This document shows positions 1-8,726 of a stretch of DNA of 15,588 bases, piece by piece. A program made the position numbers and the translations under genes. Origin of the DNA: Eggerthella sp. CAG:368 (GTDB taxonomy: Bacteria; Actinomycetota; Coriobacteriia; Coriobacteriales; Eggerthellaceae); NCBI GenBank assembly GCA_000434775.1, contig FR895482.1, positions 102,126 to 117,713 of the forward strand, written 5' to 3'. The stretch's first letter is position 1. Each line of letters starts with the position of its first letter. Below the pieces are notes generated by a model. That model was not told the DNA's origin. It made no database searches and worked only from the letters and a program-made list of their open reading frames with translations.

Positions 1-963
1 GGCAGCTGCCAATGCGTTGAGTACATTATGTTCACCCTTAATGTTGAGTTCCGTCTGATTGATAAGCTCGACGCGCTTGCCGCTACGCTCAACTACAAGA
101 GTGCCCTTATCACTATAAGCTGCACTTGATGCACCGCAACGCTCAATCATGCTGCTTGCGATACCCTCTTTGGTTCCCAAAGGAACTACGACGCTCGAAT
201 CAAGTACATCGAATTGTTTGCGCAGTTCTTTTACGTATTCGCGAACAATATCATTCGTTGCATCTAATATGATGGTTGAACCAGCAGCGCAATTGGCAAA
301 CACTTTACGTTTTGCCTCGCAGTATGCCTCAAACGACTTGTGCCACTTAATATGATCAGGGGTAATGTTGAGTAAAACCGCCACATCGGGGGCGAAGCGA
401 GAAGTAGAAGCAAGCTGATAAGAAGAGACTTCCGCTACATAGCAATCAACAGCACCTGAAGCCACCGCATCTAAGCACGTATCCCCAATGTTCCCAACAG
501 CCTGCGCACGCTTTCCGCACGATGAAAGCAAGTGAGCCGCCAAAGCCGTAGTCGTTGTTTTACCATTAGTTCCCGTAATGGCAACCCATTCAGAGTCAGC
601 GCTACTCTCTCTCCACGCAAACTCAACTTCACTGATAAGTTCAGTACAGTGCGCAAGAGCCGCCTGATAAAACTCAGAAAACTGAGAAATACCAGGGCTT
701 GCAATGCATACATCGTAAGACTCTTCGAAAGAATAGGTGTCAAAAAGTGTTGTTATGCCTTCATGGGGAAGTTCGTCAACAAAAGATTGAGCCGGTTCGG
801 AAAAAGCTCCCGCCGCAATAGTCAACGACTCAATACGGCCACCAACCAATTCTGCGCAGTACTTACTTACCGCCTGTCCCGTTTTTCCAAGGCCTAAAAT
901 CAGCACCCGCCCAAGATTAACTGGCGCATACTTTTTTGATGTATCAAGAGCTACTTCAATCAT
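1..963 (-). CDS. murD: UDP-N-acetylmuramoyl-L-alanine--D-glutamate ligase MurD (3' end outside the window)
   Basis: MurD is the cytoplasmic ATP-dependent ligase that adds D-glutamate to UDP-MurNAc-L-Ala. The frame is open from the ATG at 963 to the left edge, giving 321 residues of a family that usually has about 450; the missing part is the C-terminal ligand-binding domain. An N-terminal Rossmann-type domain carries LILGLGKTG (about 21-29). The Mur ligase P-loop ITGTNGKTTT is at 129-138, AEVSSYQLA at 177-185, NITPDH at 199-204, the lysine-containing AKRKVF at 217-222, and GEHNVLNA of the central domain near 311-318. The start lies one base after the mraY stop, so translation is probably coupled. 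The ribosome-binding site is weak (GCGGG about 6 bases upstream). SSYQLA and the N-terminal glycine-rich loop separate it from MurE and MurF. It is the last dcw gene visible; ftsW and murG would be expected beyond the edge. Confidence 0.96.
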   Translation of the reverse strand, partial: MIEVALDTSKKYAPVNLGRVLILGLGKTGQAVSKYCAELVGGRIESLTIAAGAFSEPAQSFVDELPHEGITTLFDTYSFEESYDVCIASPGISQFSEFYQAALAHCTELISEVEFAWRESSADSEWVAITGTNGKTTTTALAAHLLSSCGKRAQAVGNIGDTCLDAVASGAVDCYVAEVSSYQLASTSRFAPDVAVLLNITPDHIKWHKSFEAYCEAKRKVFANCAAGSTIILDATNDIVREYVKELRKQFDVLDSSVVVPLGTKEGIASSMIERCGASSAAYSDKGTLVVERSGKRVELINQTELNIKGEHNVLNALAAA

Positions 964-964
964 G

Positions 965-2014
965 TTAACCCGCCATCGACAACGCAAAATAGATGCAGAA
1001 TCCTACAGCAGCAAACGCAGCAGAAATAATCCAAAAACGCACTACTACCTTTACTTCACTCCAGCCCTTCTTTTCAAAATGATGATGGAGCGGAGCCATA
1101 AGAAAGATTCTCTTTTTTGTTCTTTTGTAATAGAACACCTGAATCATTACCGACAAAGCCTCAATAACGAACAAGCCTCCAATAACAAGGGAGCAAACTT
1201 CAGTTTTTGTCACAACTGCAATACAACCAAGCGCGGTGCCTAATGCCAAAGACCCCGTGTCTCCCATAAAAATATCAGCAGGATAAGAATTAAACCAAAG
1301 AAAGCCAATACAACAGCCAGCCAAAGCAGCAGCAATAATTGACGAATCCAAAAGATTACTGCGATACGCAATTGCTGCCATAACGAGCATGACGATCATT
1401 ACCGTACCAGCAGCTAAACCATCTAACCCATCAGTAAGGTTCGTTGCATTGCTCATGCCCATGAGCAAAATATCAACAAACAAGACATACAACCAAGGAA
1501 TAGAAAAGTCGCCCATTGGGGTTTCAAACGGGAGCGTTGTAGTCCAAACACCTAAATCAAAGGTATAGATAAACGGAATTTCTACCGTGGGAGGAATTCC
1601 AATCCAGTTAACAGCCGCTAAAACAAAAAACGTTGAAATAAGAAACTGGCCAATAAGTTTTGCTTTTGGAGTAAGGCCAAGAGAACGCTCTTTGACAACT
1701 TTCGAAACATCATCAAATAAACCAAGACCGCCCGTTAATACAACAGCCAGCGTAATGAGAACTGTTTCAGCGCTCGGACGAGCCATAAACAAGATAACCA
1801 AAACCATTGCGAGCAGCATAATTACGCCACCCATAGTAGGTGTTCCTTGTTTTACCAAATGGCTTTCTGGTCCATCAGCACGAACTTGCTGACCAATAAG
1901 ATGAGAACGAAGAAACTTAATCCAGAAAGGCATAAGGATCATAGTTACGAGCGTTCCTAAAGCAATTGCGATAAAAACCGTGAAGGTCGGATACTGTTCA
2001 AAAATAGAAATCAT
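965..2014 (-). CDS. mraY: Phospho-N-acetylmuramoyl-pentapeptide transferase MraY
   Basis: MraY transfers phospho-MurNAc-pentapeptide from UDP to undecaprenyl phosphate at the cytoplasmic membrane, making lipid I. The 349-residue length is normal for the family. About ten hydrophobic segments alternate with conserved loops: KQGTPTMGG at 55-63, the aspartate pair in GLFDDVSK at 98-105 (D101, D102), SNATNLTDGLDGLAAG at 188-203, FMGDTGSLALG at 249-259 (D252), and the histidine loop APLHHHFEKKGW at 307-318. All catalytic acidic residues and the HHH motif are present, so it should be active. The start is two bases after the murF stop with a short GAG-type ribosome-binding site inside the murF end, consistent with translational coupling. 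WecA/TagO-type GlcNAc-phosphate transferases are excluded by the HHH loop and by the gene context. Confidence 0.98.
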   Translation of the reverse strand: MISIFEQYPTFTVFIAIALGTLVTMILMPFWIKFLRSHLIGQQVRADGPESHLVKQGTPTMGGVIMLLAMVLVILFMARPSAETVLITLAVVLTGGLGLFDDVSKVVKERSLGLTPKAKLIGQFLISTFFVLAAVNWIGIPPTVEIPFIYTFDLGVWTTTLPFETPMGDFSIPWLYVLFVDILLMGMSNATNLTDGLDGLAAGTVMIVMLVMAAIAYRSNLLDSSIIAAALAGCCIGFLWFNSYPADIFMGDTGSLALGTALGCIAVVTKTEVCSLVIGGLFVIEALSVMIQVFYYKRTKKRIFLMAPLHHHFEKKGWSEVKVVVRFWIISAAFAAVGFCIYFALSMAG

Positions 2015-2016
2015 AA

Positions 2017-3450
2017 TTAGCTCAAGAGCCCCCTGACAATTCTTTCAAGCTCCATAGAGTGCGATGCTTTCACGAGCACCGCGTCGCCTTCTTCGACAAG
2101 CGGCTCTAAAATGCCAAGCGCCTCGCCTTTAGAGAGCGTGGTCTCTATCCTATCACGAGGAAAACCACTCTCAAGAGCAGCAGAGGCAATGTACCCAGCC
2201 AGCTCTCCAATACAGAGAAGATAGTCAATAGGGAGCTCGGCGATTACCTTTCCAATGCCTTCGTGACAAGCTTGAGCAAAATCACCCAACTCACCCATAT
2301 CCCCCAAAACGGCGATACGCTTGCCCGAAACATTCATCGAAGCAAAGGTTGATAGTGACGCACGCATAGAATCAGGATTGGCGTTGTAGGCATCGTTGAT
2401 TACCAAAACACCTTCGGTATTGGTGTTAATTTCTTGACGTCCCACTTCAGGAAGCGAAGCTTCTAGACCCTCAATGGTTTTTTCAAGCGAAATACCGCAG
2501 ACATGTCCAAGAGCCGCTGCAGCACACGCATTGTGGACATTATGCTCCCCTCGCAACACCAAAGAGCAAGCTTGCTCACCTTTAGGTGTACAAAGCGTAA
2601 AGGATGGCTTTCCTTCCGCATCGATAGATATGTCTTTTGCATATACCTGAGCATCGCCTCGGCACAATCCAGAGCCATCAAAGCCAATAACGGTAACATC
2701 TCGCTCTTGAACGCGAGCGATTTCCTCTATACGATGCGAACTGTCAGCAAGTGCACGGTTTAGAACTGCAACGCCAACGCCAGGAGTTAAAGCTTCAACT
2801 ACTTCAGCTTTAGCCTGAATAATAGCGTCTTTAGACCCCAGAAGCTCAATGTGGCTTTCGCCCGTATTGGTTACTAGAGCATAATCTGGCTTAACAAACT
2901 CGCACAGGCTTTTTAGCTGGCCTTTTCCACGCATTCCCATTTCAATCACAACGTAATCGGTTTCTGGGTCTGCCTCAAGAAGCGTTTTAGGAACACCGAG
3001 TTCGTTGTTTTGATTTCCATGGGTAGCCACTGTTTTATATGTGGTCGAAAAAACATCACGAACAAGGTTTTTCGTAGTAGTTTTTCCTGTTGAACCCGTT
3101 AAAACAATAACGCGACCTTTAAGATGTTTGCGCCAAGCGCGCGCTAGATCGGTAAGGGCGGCCGTAGTGGAACTAACCTTCAAAATTGCCGCTCCCATCT
3201 CCTTCGCTCGAAGACGAACACTTTCAGCAACAGGACGCATAACAAGTGCAATTATTGCCCCCGCACAAAGAGCCGATTCAACAAAATCATGCCCATCGAC
3301 GCGCTCTCCAGGTAAAGCAAGATAAACGTCTCCCGATTTAACGGTGCGCGAGTCCCACGTAATGCCCGTAGCCAACCTTGAGGGTTCCATCGATTCAACA
3401 AGCACGTTTGCAGCCGTGTATTCTGCAATTTGCTTAGCGTTTAAACGCAT
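2017..3450 (-). CDS. murF: UDP-N-acetylmuramoyl-tripeptide--D-alanyl-D-alanine ligase MurF
   Basis: MurF adds D-Ala-D-Ala to UDP-MurNAc-tripeptide, the last cytoplasmic step of the pentapeptide precursor. The protein has 477 residues. The N-terminal UDP-substrate domain includes TWDSRTVKSGDVYLALPGER (31-50). The ATP P-loop LTGSTGKTTTK is at 117-127, NQNNELGVP at 146-154, the IEMGMRGKGQL segment at 169-179, the probable carbamylated lysine K214 in IQAKAEVVEAL, GEHNVHNA at 301-308, and the MurF-type DAYNANPDSM (353-362) and LGDMGELG (382-389) in the C-terminal domain. The GSTGKT P-loop and DAYNANP distinguish it from MurE and MurD. It starts three bases after the murE stop; GGA in GGATAAGTT before the ATG is a modest ribosome-binding site, so it probably relies on coupling. 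No truncation or odd feature is seen. Confidence 0.98.
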   Translation of the reverse strand: MRLNAKQIAEYTAANVLVESMEPSRLATGITWDSRTVKSGDVYLALPGERVDGHDFVESALCAGAIIALVMRPVAESVRLRAKEMGAAILKVSSTTAALTDLARAWRKHLKGRVIVLTGSTGKTTTKNLVRDVFSTTYKTVATHGNQNNELGVPKTLLEADPETDYVVIEMGMRGKGQLKSLCEFVKPDYALVTNTGESHIELLGSKDAIIQAKAEVVEALTPGVGVAVLNRALADSSHRIEEIARVQERDVTVIGFDGSGLCRGDAQVYAKDISIDAEGKPSFTLCTPKGEQACSLVLRGEHNVHNACAAAALGHVCGISLEKTIEGLEASLPEVGRQEINTNTEGVLVINDAYNANPDSMRASLSTFASMNVSGKRIAVLGDMGELGDFAQACHEGIGKVIAELPIDYLLCIGELAGYIASAALESGFPRDRIETTLSKGEALGILEPLVEEGDAVLVKASHSMELERIVRGLLS

Positions 3451-3453
3451 AAC

Positions 3454-4932
3454 TTATCCAAACACCTTCTCGAGCTCCTCGGCAGCAACGACAACATCAT
3501 CAAAAGAAAGAACTTTGTCGCCAACGAGCTGATAATCTTCATGTCCTTTTCCAGCAACCAGAATCGCATCTCCCGCCTTAGCAAGACTAATTGCTTTGGC
3601 AATGGCCTCTCTGCGGTCGGCCTCAACAACGAAGCGATCCTCGCCTGACTTCATACCATCAACGATGTTTGCAATGATAACTTGGGGGTCTTCGGTGCGC
3701 GGGTTGTCGGATGTCACAACAGCAAAATCTGCCGCAAGAGCAGCCTTGCCCATCAATGGACGCTTACTTGAATCACGATCTCCACCGCAACCAAACACTA
3801 CAATGGTGCGACCTTTAGTGAGATCAGAAACAGAATCAAGAGCCTTAGCTAGCGCATCAGGAGTATGCGCATAGTCGACATAAACAGAAATTCCGCCATT
3901 ATGCTCAGTGTTAACACGCTGAATTCTGCCAGGAATTGCAGGGGCGTCTTTCAATGCTTCAATGACAGCAGCAGGAGCATATCCAAGTTGCAAGGCAATA
4001 CCAAACGCCGTCATGATATTTTCAACATTGAACTTTCCTACAAGCGGATAGGAACAAAAATAAGTACTACCCCTTACTTCAAGCTCCACATCGGTATGCC
4101 CTGAATGATATTCAATTGAAAGAGGATGGATCTGGGCCGAAGAGTCAAAACCCGTTGTTATAACAGCATCCCCTTTTGCCGAGCACGTTTTTAAGAGTTC
4201 TTTGCCCCATTTGCTATCAATATTGATAACGCGCTTCGCCGGATAATCCGAAGAAAAGAGTCGTGCCTTAGCAGCGAAATATGATTCAAAGGTCTTGTGA
4301 TAATCAAGATGATCTTGCGTGAGATTGGTAAACGCAGTAACGGCAAATTGTGTGTCCCATGTACGCTCTAAGTCAAGCGCATGAGAGCTTACCTCCATGG
4401 CAACCACATCGCATTTTTCATCCCTCATCTGCGCAAAAAGGTGCTGCAAATCTGGAGACTCGGGAGTAGTTCTTGAGGATTTTTCAGTCTTACCCGCAAT
4501 AGTAATGCCCACTGTTCCGATAATTCCTGTACGTTTTCCAAGAACAGAAGCAATATGCTCAACCAGATACGTTGAAGTGGTTTTACCATTTGTTCCCGTA
4601 ATACCCACTAGGCTAAAATCGTTAGAAGGACAGTCATAAAAATGAGCAGCAAGATGAGCCATGGCTTTTCGTGAATCACTCACTACTACTTCGGTTACGT
4701 CGGTGGCATCAGCCAGATATATCTTACGTTCCACCACCAAAACTCGCGCTCCACGATCAATAGCATCTTGAGCATATGAGTGTCCGTCTGATTTCAACCC
4801 AACAATACAACAAAAAGCATCGTGGGGTTTTACGGAGTCGCTGCGGTAAGCAATACCTTCAATTGGTTCATTTTCGTTACCAATTATGGTGCAGTCTAAC
4901 CCTTCAAATAGTTCTTTACATGTCTTTGTCAT
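3454..4932 (-). CDS. murE: UDP-N-acetylmuramoyl-tripeptide synthetase MurE, probably meso-diaminopimelate-adding
   Basis: MurE adds the third stem-peptide residue to UDP-MurNAc-L-Ala-D-Glu. I start it at the ATG at 4932 (492 residues): GAGG lies seven bases upstream, and this start begins seven bases after the ftsI stop. An in-frame ATG at 4974 would add 14 residues inside ftsI and lacks support. Motifs numbered from 4932: GITGTNGKTTST (110-121), EVSSHALDL (180-188), AKARLF with the expected carbamylated lysine K222, GKFNVENI (299-306), DYAHTPDAL (353-361), and DNPRTEDP (409-416). In characterised MurE proteins DNPR marks meso-diaminopimelate specificity, whereas lysine-adding enzymes usually differ there; Thermotoga MurE shows that the motif alone is not proof. 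The inferred wall is therefore of the meso-DAP type. Confidence 0.97.
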   Translation of the reverse strand: MTKTCKELFEGLDCTIIGNENEPIEGIAYRSDSVKPHDAFCCIVGLKSDGHSYAQDAIDRGARVLVVERKIYLADATDVTEVVVSDSRKAMAHLAAHFYDCPSNDFSLVGITGTNGKTTSTYLVEHIASVLGKRTGIIGTVGITIAGKTEKSSRTTPESPDLQHLFAQMRDEKCDVVAMEVSSHALDLERTWDTQFAVTAFTNLTQDHLDYHKTFESYFAAKARLFSSDYPAKRVINIDSKWGKELLKTCSAKGDAVITTGFDSSAQIHPLSIEYHSGHTDVELEVRGSTYFCSYPLVGKFNVENIMTAFGIALQLGYAPAAVIEALKDAPAIPGRIQRVNTEHNGGISVYVDYAHTPDALAKALDSVSDLTKGRTIVVFGCGGDRDSSKRPLMGKAALAADFAVVTSDNPRTEDPQVIIANIVDGMKSGEDRFVVEADRREAIAKAISLAKAGDAILVAGKGHEDYQLVGDKVLSFDDVVVAAEELEKVFG

Positions 4933-4939
4933 GAAAGCC

Positions 4940-6709
4940 TCATTTCTGGGTAATGTTATAGCGATCAATTGCAAATGACATTATATCCTGAAAAGCAGGA
5001 ACTGTTTTTCTGTCTCCAGGAACATCGGTTGCTCCCACAAAACATACTAAATTCAAGGAAGTATTGGGGAGAAAACCAATAAAGGAAATGTCGTAGACAC
5101 CTTTCTCGTATCCTCCAGAAGCAGAGGCAAATTCTGCCGTGCCCGTTTTGCCCGCAACAGTATATCCCTCAATCTGAGCATCAGTTGCCGTTCCCTCTTC
5201 AACAACGCCTTCCATCATGTATGTCAAGTCACTAATAGCCTGTTTGTTCGAAATGATTTCACTCGAATTAAATGTTTTCTTATCGGTATTTGTTGGAACA
5301 TCAAGCAAGAAATGTGGCGTGTTGGCATAGCCGTTATTGGCAAGAGCTCCATAGAAACGAACCATCTCCATTGGCGTCACTTCAATACCCTGACCAAAGC
5401 TGATGTTATACCCTTGAACATCACTCCAGTCAGTCCAATCGCTCACGTAACCACTTACACAACCAGGATAATCCGTATTGGGATTTTCGGTGATTTGATA
5501 GCGCTGAATATAGGCATAGAGCTTTTCAAAGGTTAAATCATGGGCAATAAGCGACATACCAACATTGGAAGACTCTGCCATGATTTGACGCGTATCCATA
5601 TCTTCAGTCGGACGTTCATGAGCATCAGAAATAGTGTACTCATCAGCATAAACAACCTCGGGACAGGTATAAACTTGTCCTGCTTGTGTGGTGCCCTCTT
5701 CCAATGCAGCAAGCATGGTTACAGGTTTAAAAATTGACCCAGGCTCAAAGGCAGAAGAAATGCCCGCTAAATTAGTGGCGCCTTCTTTCACCTCAGTCAA
5801 ATCAGTAATATCAAAAAGCGGAACTGAGGCACACGCATAAATCTCGCCCGTTGACGAATCCATCACAATACCGGATCCTCCGCCACCTTGTACTTCTTCC
5901 ACTCGAAGAGCAAGCGCCGTTTCAAGGTGCTCCTGCAGAGCAACATCAATAGACAAAACGATATCCTGACCGTTTTTGACTTCACTTTCAACAATTGTAC
6001 TTCCAGGAACAGGAACGCCTTCTTTACTGTATTCGGTCGTTTTCTTTCCAGGTTCTCCGCCAAGAATATCGTCATAGTAGAGCTCGAGACCCGTTAAGCC
6101 CTGACCCTCTGAATTCAATATGCCTATTATCTGACTACCTATAGCGCCACACGGATACACTCGTTTTGAAGTATCTTCAAAACCCACTCCATCAATAGCA
6201 AGATCCTTAATTATTTGAGCCTTGTCTGTGTCTGCACTTTTAACGAGATATGCGAAATTAGTATCTTGATCTATTTTCTCGCGATACTTCTTTTCATCAT
6301 CGCCAAAAACCTGCGCAAGCGTTTTTGCAAGCTCATCTTTTTTATCGTCAGGAACGAGATGAGGATGGCAGTATACATTAGTGGCATCAACTGTTGTTGC
6401 AAGCACCACACCATTGCGATCGTATATTGTTCCTCTCCGAGGAGTAACGTCAACGGTTACTGTTCTGCCAGAATCGCCACTGTCACTGATGTTCTGCGCA
6501 TCAATCACCTGAAGCCACACTAAACGACCAAAAATTACTACAGCAATAGCAACAAAAAACAAAAAAATGGCAGCGAGTCGCCCTCCCGATAAGCGCGATG
6601 CAAGGCCATTAGGCGCTCCTCCTCGCTGAGCACGGGAAGAACCAGAAGGACTTGTTCCTCTAGAACGAGAACTCGAGCGTGAATCTTGTCGATAAGACCG
6701 AGTGGCCAT
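4940..6709 (-). CDS. ftsI: Septal peptidoglycan transpeptidase FtsI / class B penicillin-binding protein
   Basis: This is a class B PBP that crosslinks septal peptidoglycan with FtsW. It has 589 residues: a Ser/Arg/Gly-rich cytoplasmic tail (about 1-42), one membrane anchor (about 44-68), a pedestal domain with RRGTIYDRNGVVLA (91-104), and a C-terminal transpeptidase domain. The three active-site motifs are intact: EPGSIFKP with nucleophile S325 and K328, SSN at 380-382, and KTGTAEF starting at K521. No PASTA repeats follow the catalytic domain, which ends at residue 589. The start at 6709 is five bases after the ftsL stop with only a weak ribosome-binding site, suggesting coupling. Position between ftsL and murE is the classic place for ftsI. 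A sporulation-type SpoVD is less likely because there is a single copy here and no PASTA domain. Confidence 0.95.
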   Translation of the reverse strand: MATRSYRQDSRSSSRSRGTSPSGSSRAQRGGAPNGLASRLSGGRLAAIFLFFVAIAVVIFGRLVWLQVIDAQNISDSGDSGRTVTVDVTPRRGTIYDRNGVVLATTVDATNVYCHPHLVPDDKKDELAKTLAQVFGDDEKKYREKIDQDTNFAYLVKSADTDKAQIIKDLAIDGVGFEDTSKRVYPCGAIGSQIIGILNSEGQGLTGLELYYDDILGGEPGKKTTEYSKEGVPVPGSTIVESEVKNGQDIVLSIDVALQEHLETALALRVEEVQGGGGSGIVMDSSTGEIYACASVPLFDITDLTEVKEGATNLAGISSAFEPGSIFKPVTMLAALEEGTTQAGQVYTCPEVVYADEYTISDAHERPTEDMDTRQIMAESSNVGMSLIAHDLTFEKLYAYIQRYQITENPNTDYPGCVSGYVSDWTDWSDVQGYNISFGQGIEVTPMEMVRFYGALANNGYANTPHFLLDVPTNTDKKTFNSSEIISNKQAISDLTYMMEGVVEEGTATDAQIEGYTVAGKTGTAEFASASGGYEKGVYDISFIGFLPNTSLNLVCFVGATDVPGDRKTVPAFQDIMSFAIDRYNITQK

Positions 6710-6714
6710 AGAAC

Positions 6715-7203
6715 TTAGCCTAAAGACGCAAGGCGTTCAATGCTTTGGGAAAAAGAGAGATTCCCTGAGCTATCAGTAGCAACAACATCAACAGGCAGCG
6801 TCATGGTATATGAGCTTGAGGGAGAAACCATCTTTAACTTTTCTTCAGCAGCATGACGAAGATTGCTCGGACTTGCAACGAGGCTTTTTTGCACAGCCAA
6901 AGATTCGCCCGTTGAACGAGCATCGGCAATCTCAGACGAAAGCTCACTTGAAGCCGATGCGGTGCTGTAAGCAGCCGAAGCAAGACCAACACGAACAAAA
7001 CCGATAACAAGAAATACCGCCATAACGGCAATTACTACCTTGATACCCGTAACCCAAGCATCAGAGAGAACAGGATCAACTATATTTTTTCTACCAGGAA
7101 CAACACGGACTGAAGGGCTCTGCGAAACATTAGGACGTGGATAAGCTCTTGCTGCCTGCGACCCACCAGCATAATCAAACCGATATGCAGGGGCTCCAGC
7201 CAT
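6715..7203 (-). CDS. ftsL: FtsL-like divisome protein (small bitopic membrane protein)
   Basis: Identification rests on position (between rsmH and ftsI) and architecture more than on sequence, because FtsL is poorly conserved. The 162 residues comprise a cytoplasmic N-terminus of about 50 residues with basic and proline-rich stretches, one transmembrane helix at about 52-74, a heptad-like segment rich in Ala, Ser, Glu and Leu (about 78-108) that could form a short coiled coil, and SPSNLRHAAEEKLKMVSP at 111-128. That last segment resembles the short motif after the coiled coil in other FtsL proteins. FtsL normally pairs with FtsB/DivIC and FtsQ/DivIB to activate FtsW-FtsI. The start at 7203 has GGAAGG nine bases upstream and lies 29 bases after the rsmH stop. 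The tail of about 34 residues beyond the motif (129-162) is longer than in many FtsL proteins. Confidence 0.8.
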   Translation of the reverse strand: MAGAPAYRFDYAGGSQAARAYPRPNVSQSPSVRVVPGRKNIVDPVLSDAWVTGIKVVIAVMAVFLVIGFVRVGLASAAYSTASASSELSSEIADARSTGESLAVQKSLVASPSNLRHAAEEKLKMVSPSSSYTMTLPVDVVATDSSGNLSFSQSIERLASLG

Positions 7204-7232
7204 TCTTTAAGACCTTCCTTCTGAAGAGAAGT

Positions 7233-8201
7233 TTATTTACTATCGTCCAGTCGCTGAGCGACCCTTAATTTTGCACTACGCGAACGAGGATTTCTCTCAA
7301 TTTCTTCCTTTGACGGCAGAACGGGTTTGCGCGTAATCACTTTGAGTATCGGCTTATTTCCACAGACACACACAGGTAACTCAGGCGGACAGGTGCACCC
7401 TGTTGAATACTGTTTGAAGAGATCTTTCACGATTCTATCCTCAAGTGAGTGATAGCTAATAACTGCAATACGACCACCAGGCGCGAGCCAACGAATAGCA
7501 GCTTCTAAACCACTGCGCAAAACATTGAGTTCGCCATTCACTTCTATGCGCAACGCTTGAAAAGTTCGTTTAGCAGGATGTCCTCCGCTTCGACGAGCCG
7601 AAGCAGGAACCGCCGCCTTAATAACCTCAACAAGCTGTTCGCTTTCTGTGATAGGAGCGTTTTCGCGCATTTTAACCACGAACTCCGCAATGCGACTTGC
7701 CCATTTCTCATCTGAATATTGTCGGATGACCCGAGCGAGATCTGCTGCGTTATAAGTGTTGATGATCTCTGCTGCGGTTAAAGTTTGATTACTCGGATCC
7801 ATCCGCATATCAAGAGGGCCACTTTCCTTAAAGGAAAAGCCACGAGAAGGCGTGTCTATCTGAACGGAAGACACTCCCAAGTCGAAAAGAATAGCATCTA
7901 TCGAGGGAACCTCAGCTTGAACAAGAAGCGAATCAAGCTCCCCAAAGTTGCCATAGAGAATGTCAAGTTCCGGACGAACATCATCAGGAAGAGCTCCAAG
8001 TCTCTCGGTTGCGGCAGCAAGTGCGACCTCGTCTTGATCAATACCAATCAAATGACCAGTATTTCCGATAAGGCGAGCTGCCTCTAACGAGTGACCAGCA
8101 CCTCCCAGCGTTGCGTCAACATACCTATCCCCTTTATCTAATTCTAAGTAGCGTAAGCATTCAGAAAGTAGAACGGGAATATGCCGATATTCATTTGTCA
8201 C
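7233..8201 (-). CDS. rsmH: 16S rRNA (cytosine(1402)-N(4))-methyltransferase RsmH (MraW)
   Basis: RsmH uses S-adenosylmethionine to methylate N4 of C1402 in 16S rRNA, in the ribosomal P site. Motifs from the start at 8201 (322 residues): HIPVLLSE (7-14), the SAM-binding DATLGGAGHS (29-38), IGIDQDE (52-58), ILFDLGVSSVQID (104-116), GFSF..GPLDMRMD (121-135) and SYHSLEDR (249-256). Four cysteines, C269, C271, C278 and C280, form a CxC...CxC cluster that may bind metal. I chose the GTG at 8201 rather than the upstream in-frame GTG at 8210 because GAGGTGA, a near-perfect Shine-Dalgarno sequence, covers the 8210 codon and sits eight bases before 8201; the 8210 start has no good site and adds only three residues. 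It begins 16 bases after the mraZ stop. Confidence 0.96.
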   Translation of the reverse strand: MTNEYRHIPVLLSECLRYLELDKGDRYVDATLGGAGHSLEAARLIGNTGHLIGIDQDEVALAAATERLGALPDDVRPELDILYGNFGELDSLLVQAEVPSIDAILFDLGVSSVQIDTPSRGFSFKESGPLDMRMDPSNQTLTAAEIINTYNAADLARVIRQYSDEKWASRIAEFVVKMRENAPITESEQLVEVIKAAVPASARRSGGHPAKRTFQALRIEVNGELNVLRSGLEAAIRWLAPGGRIAVISYHSLEDRIVKDLFKQYSTGCTCPPELPVCVCGNKPILKVITRKPVLPSKEEIERNPRSRSAKLRVAQRLDDSK

Positions 8202-8217
8202 TGTGCTCACCTCGGGA

Positions 8218-8643
8218 CTAGCTCACCAAAGACGCCAAATCGACATCTGCACAGAACTCATCCCAACGCTGCTCATCCCAAATCTCAAAATGATCTTCGT
8301 CACCAATAATTACCACCGACTTATCCAGCGAAACCAAATCACGCTGAGCCTGCGAAAGATGAATGCGACCCGAGTTATCTACTTCGCATTTCTTCGCACG
8401 CGAGTTCAAAACCTTACGCTGAGCAACCATCTTTGACTTCGATGAAGACCAACCTCCATCACTTTCAAATAAGCTGTTTACCCAAGCATTAAAAGCTTCG
8501 GTTTCGAACACATAAAGGCACTGATTTTTTGGATCAGGAGTCACCTTCAAATTGGTTGAGAGGGCTTTTCGGAAATCGGCAGGCAGAGATAAGCGACCTT
8601 TCGCATCAAGCTTATGGCGGTATTCGCCTAAAAGCTCACTCAC
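8218..8643 (-). CDS. mraZ: Transcriptional regulator MraZ
   Basis: MraZ is a ring-forming SpoVT/AbrB-fold DNA-binding protein that regulates its own operon, the dcw cluster. From the GTG at 8643 it has 141 residues, typical of the family, and begins VSELLGEYRHKLDAKGR. Both half-domains carry the DxxGR signature: DAKGRLSLP (13-21) and DNSGRIHLS (89-97). AAAGGAG lies just upstream of the GTG. The frame stays open up to an ATG at 8712, but that extension is rejected: it would cover the operon promoter (-35 at 8704-8709, -10 at 8681-8686) and adds 23 residues that match nothing in the family. It is the first gene of the division cluster and lies downstream of TGGGN repeats of the type MraZ binds, so autoregulation is expected. 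Confidence 0.95.
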   Translation of the reverse strand: MSELLGEYRHKLDAKGRLSLPADFRKALSTNLKVTPDPKNQCLYVFETEAFNAWVNSLFESDGGWSSSKSKMVAQRKVLNSRAKKCEVDNSGRIHLSQAQRDLVSLDKSVVIIGDEDHFEIWDEQRWDEFCADVDLASLVS

Positions 8644-8680
8644 GCTGCTCCTTTCTTCAAACCACGTCTCGCGTTCTGTC

Positions 8681-8709
8681 ATTGTATGGCATCGCATCCC
8701 ACATTGCAA
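8681..8709 (-). promoter_or_regulatory. Predicted sigma-70-type promoter of mraZ and the dcw operon
   Basis: Reading the minus strand, -35 TTGCAA (8704-8709) is separated by exactly 17 bases from -10 TACAAT (8681-8686). Initiation about seven bases further would give a leader of roughly 30 bases holding the AAAGGAG ribosome-binding site of mraZ. A TGGGA element lies in the spacer (8697-8701), where bound MraZ could affect polymerase. Confidence 0.7.
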
Positions 8710-8726
8710 CAAAATATGGGTTTTTC

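Noticed and set aside
4933..4974. Longer murE reading frame starting at 4974
   Set aside because: It overlaps the end of ftsI, adds 14 non-conserved residues, and the ATG at 4932 has a GAGG site at good spacing.
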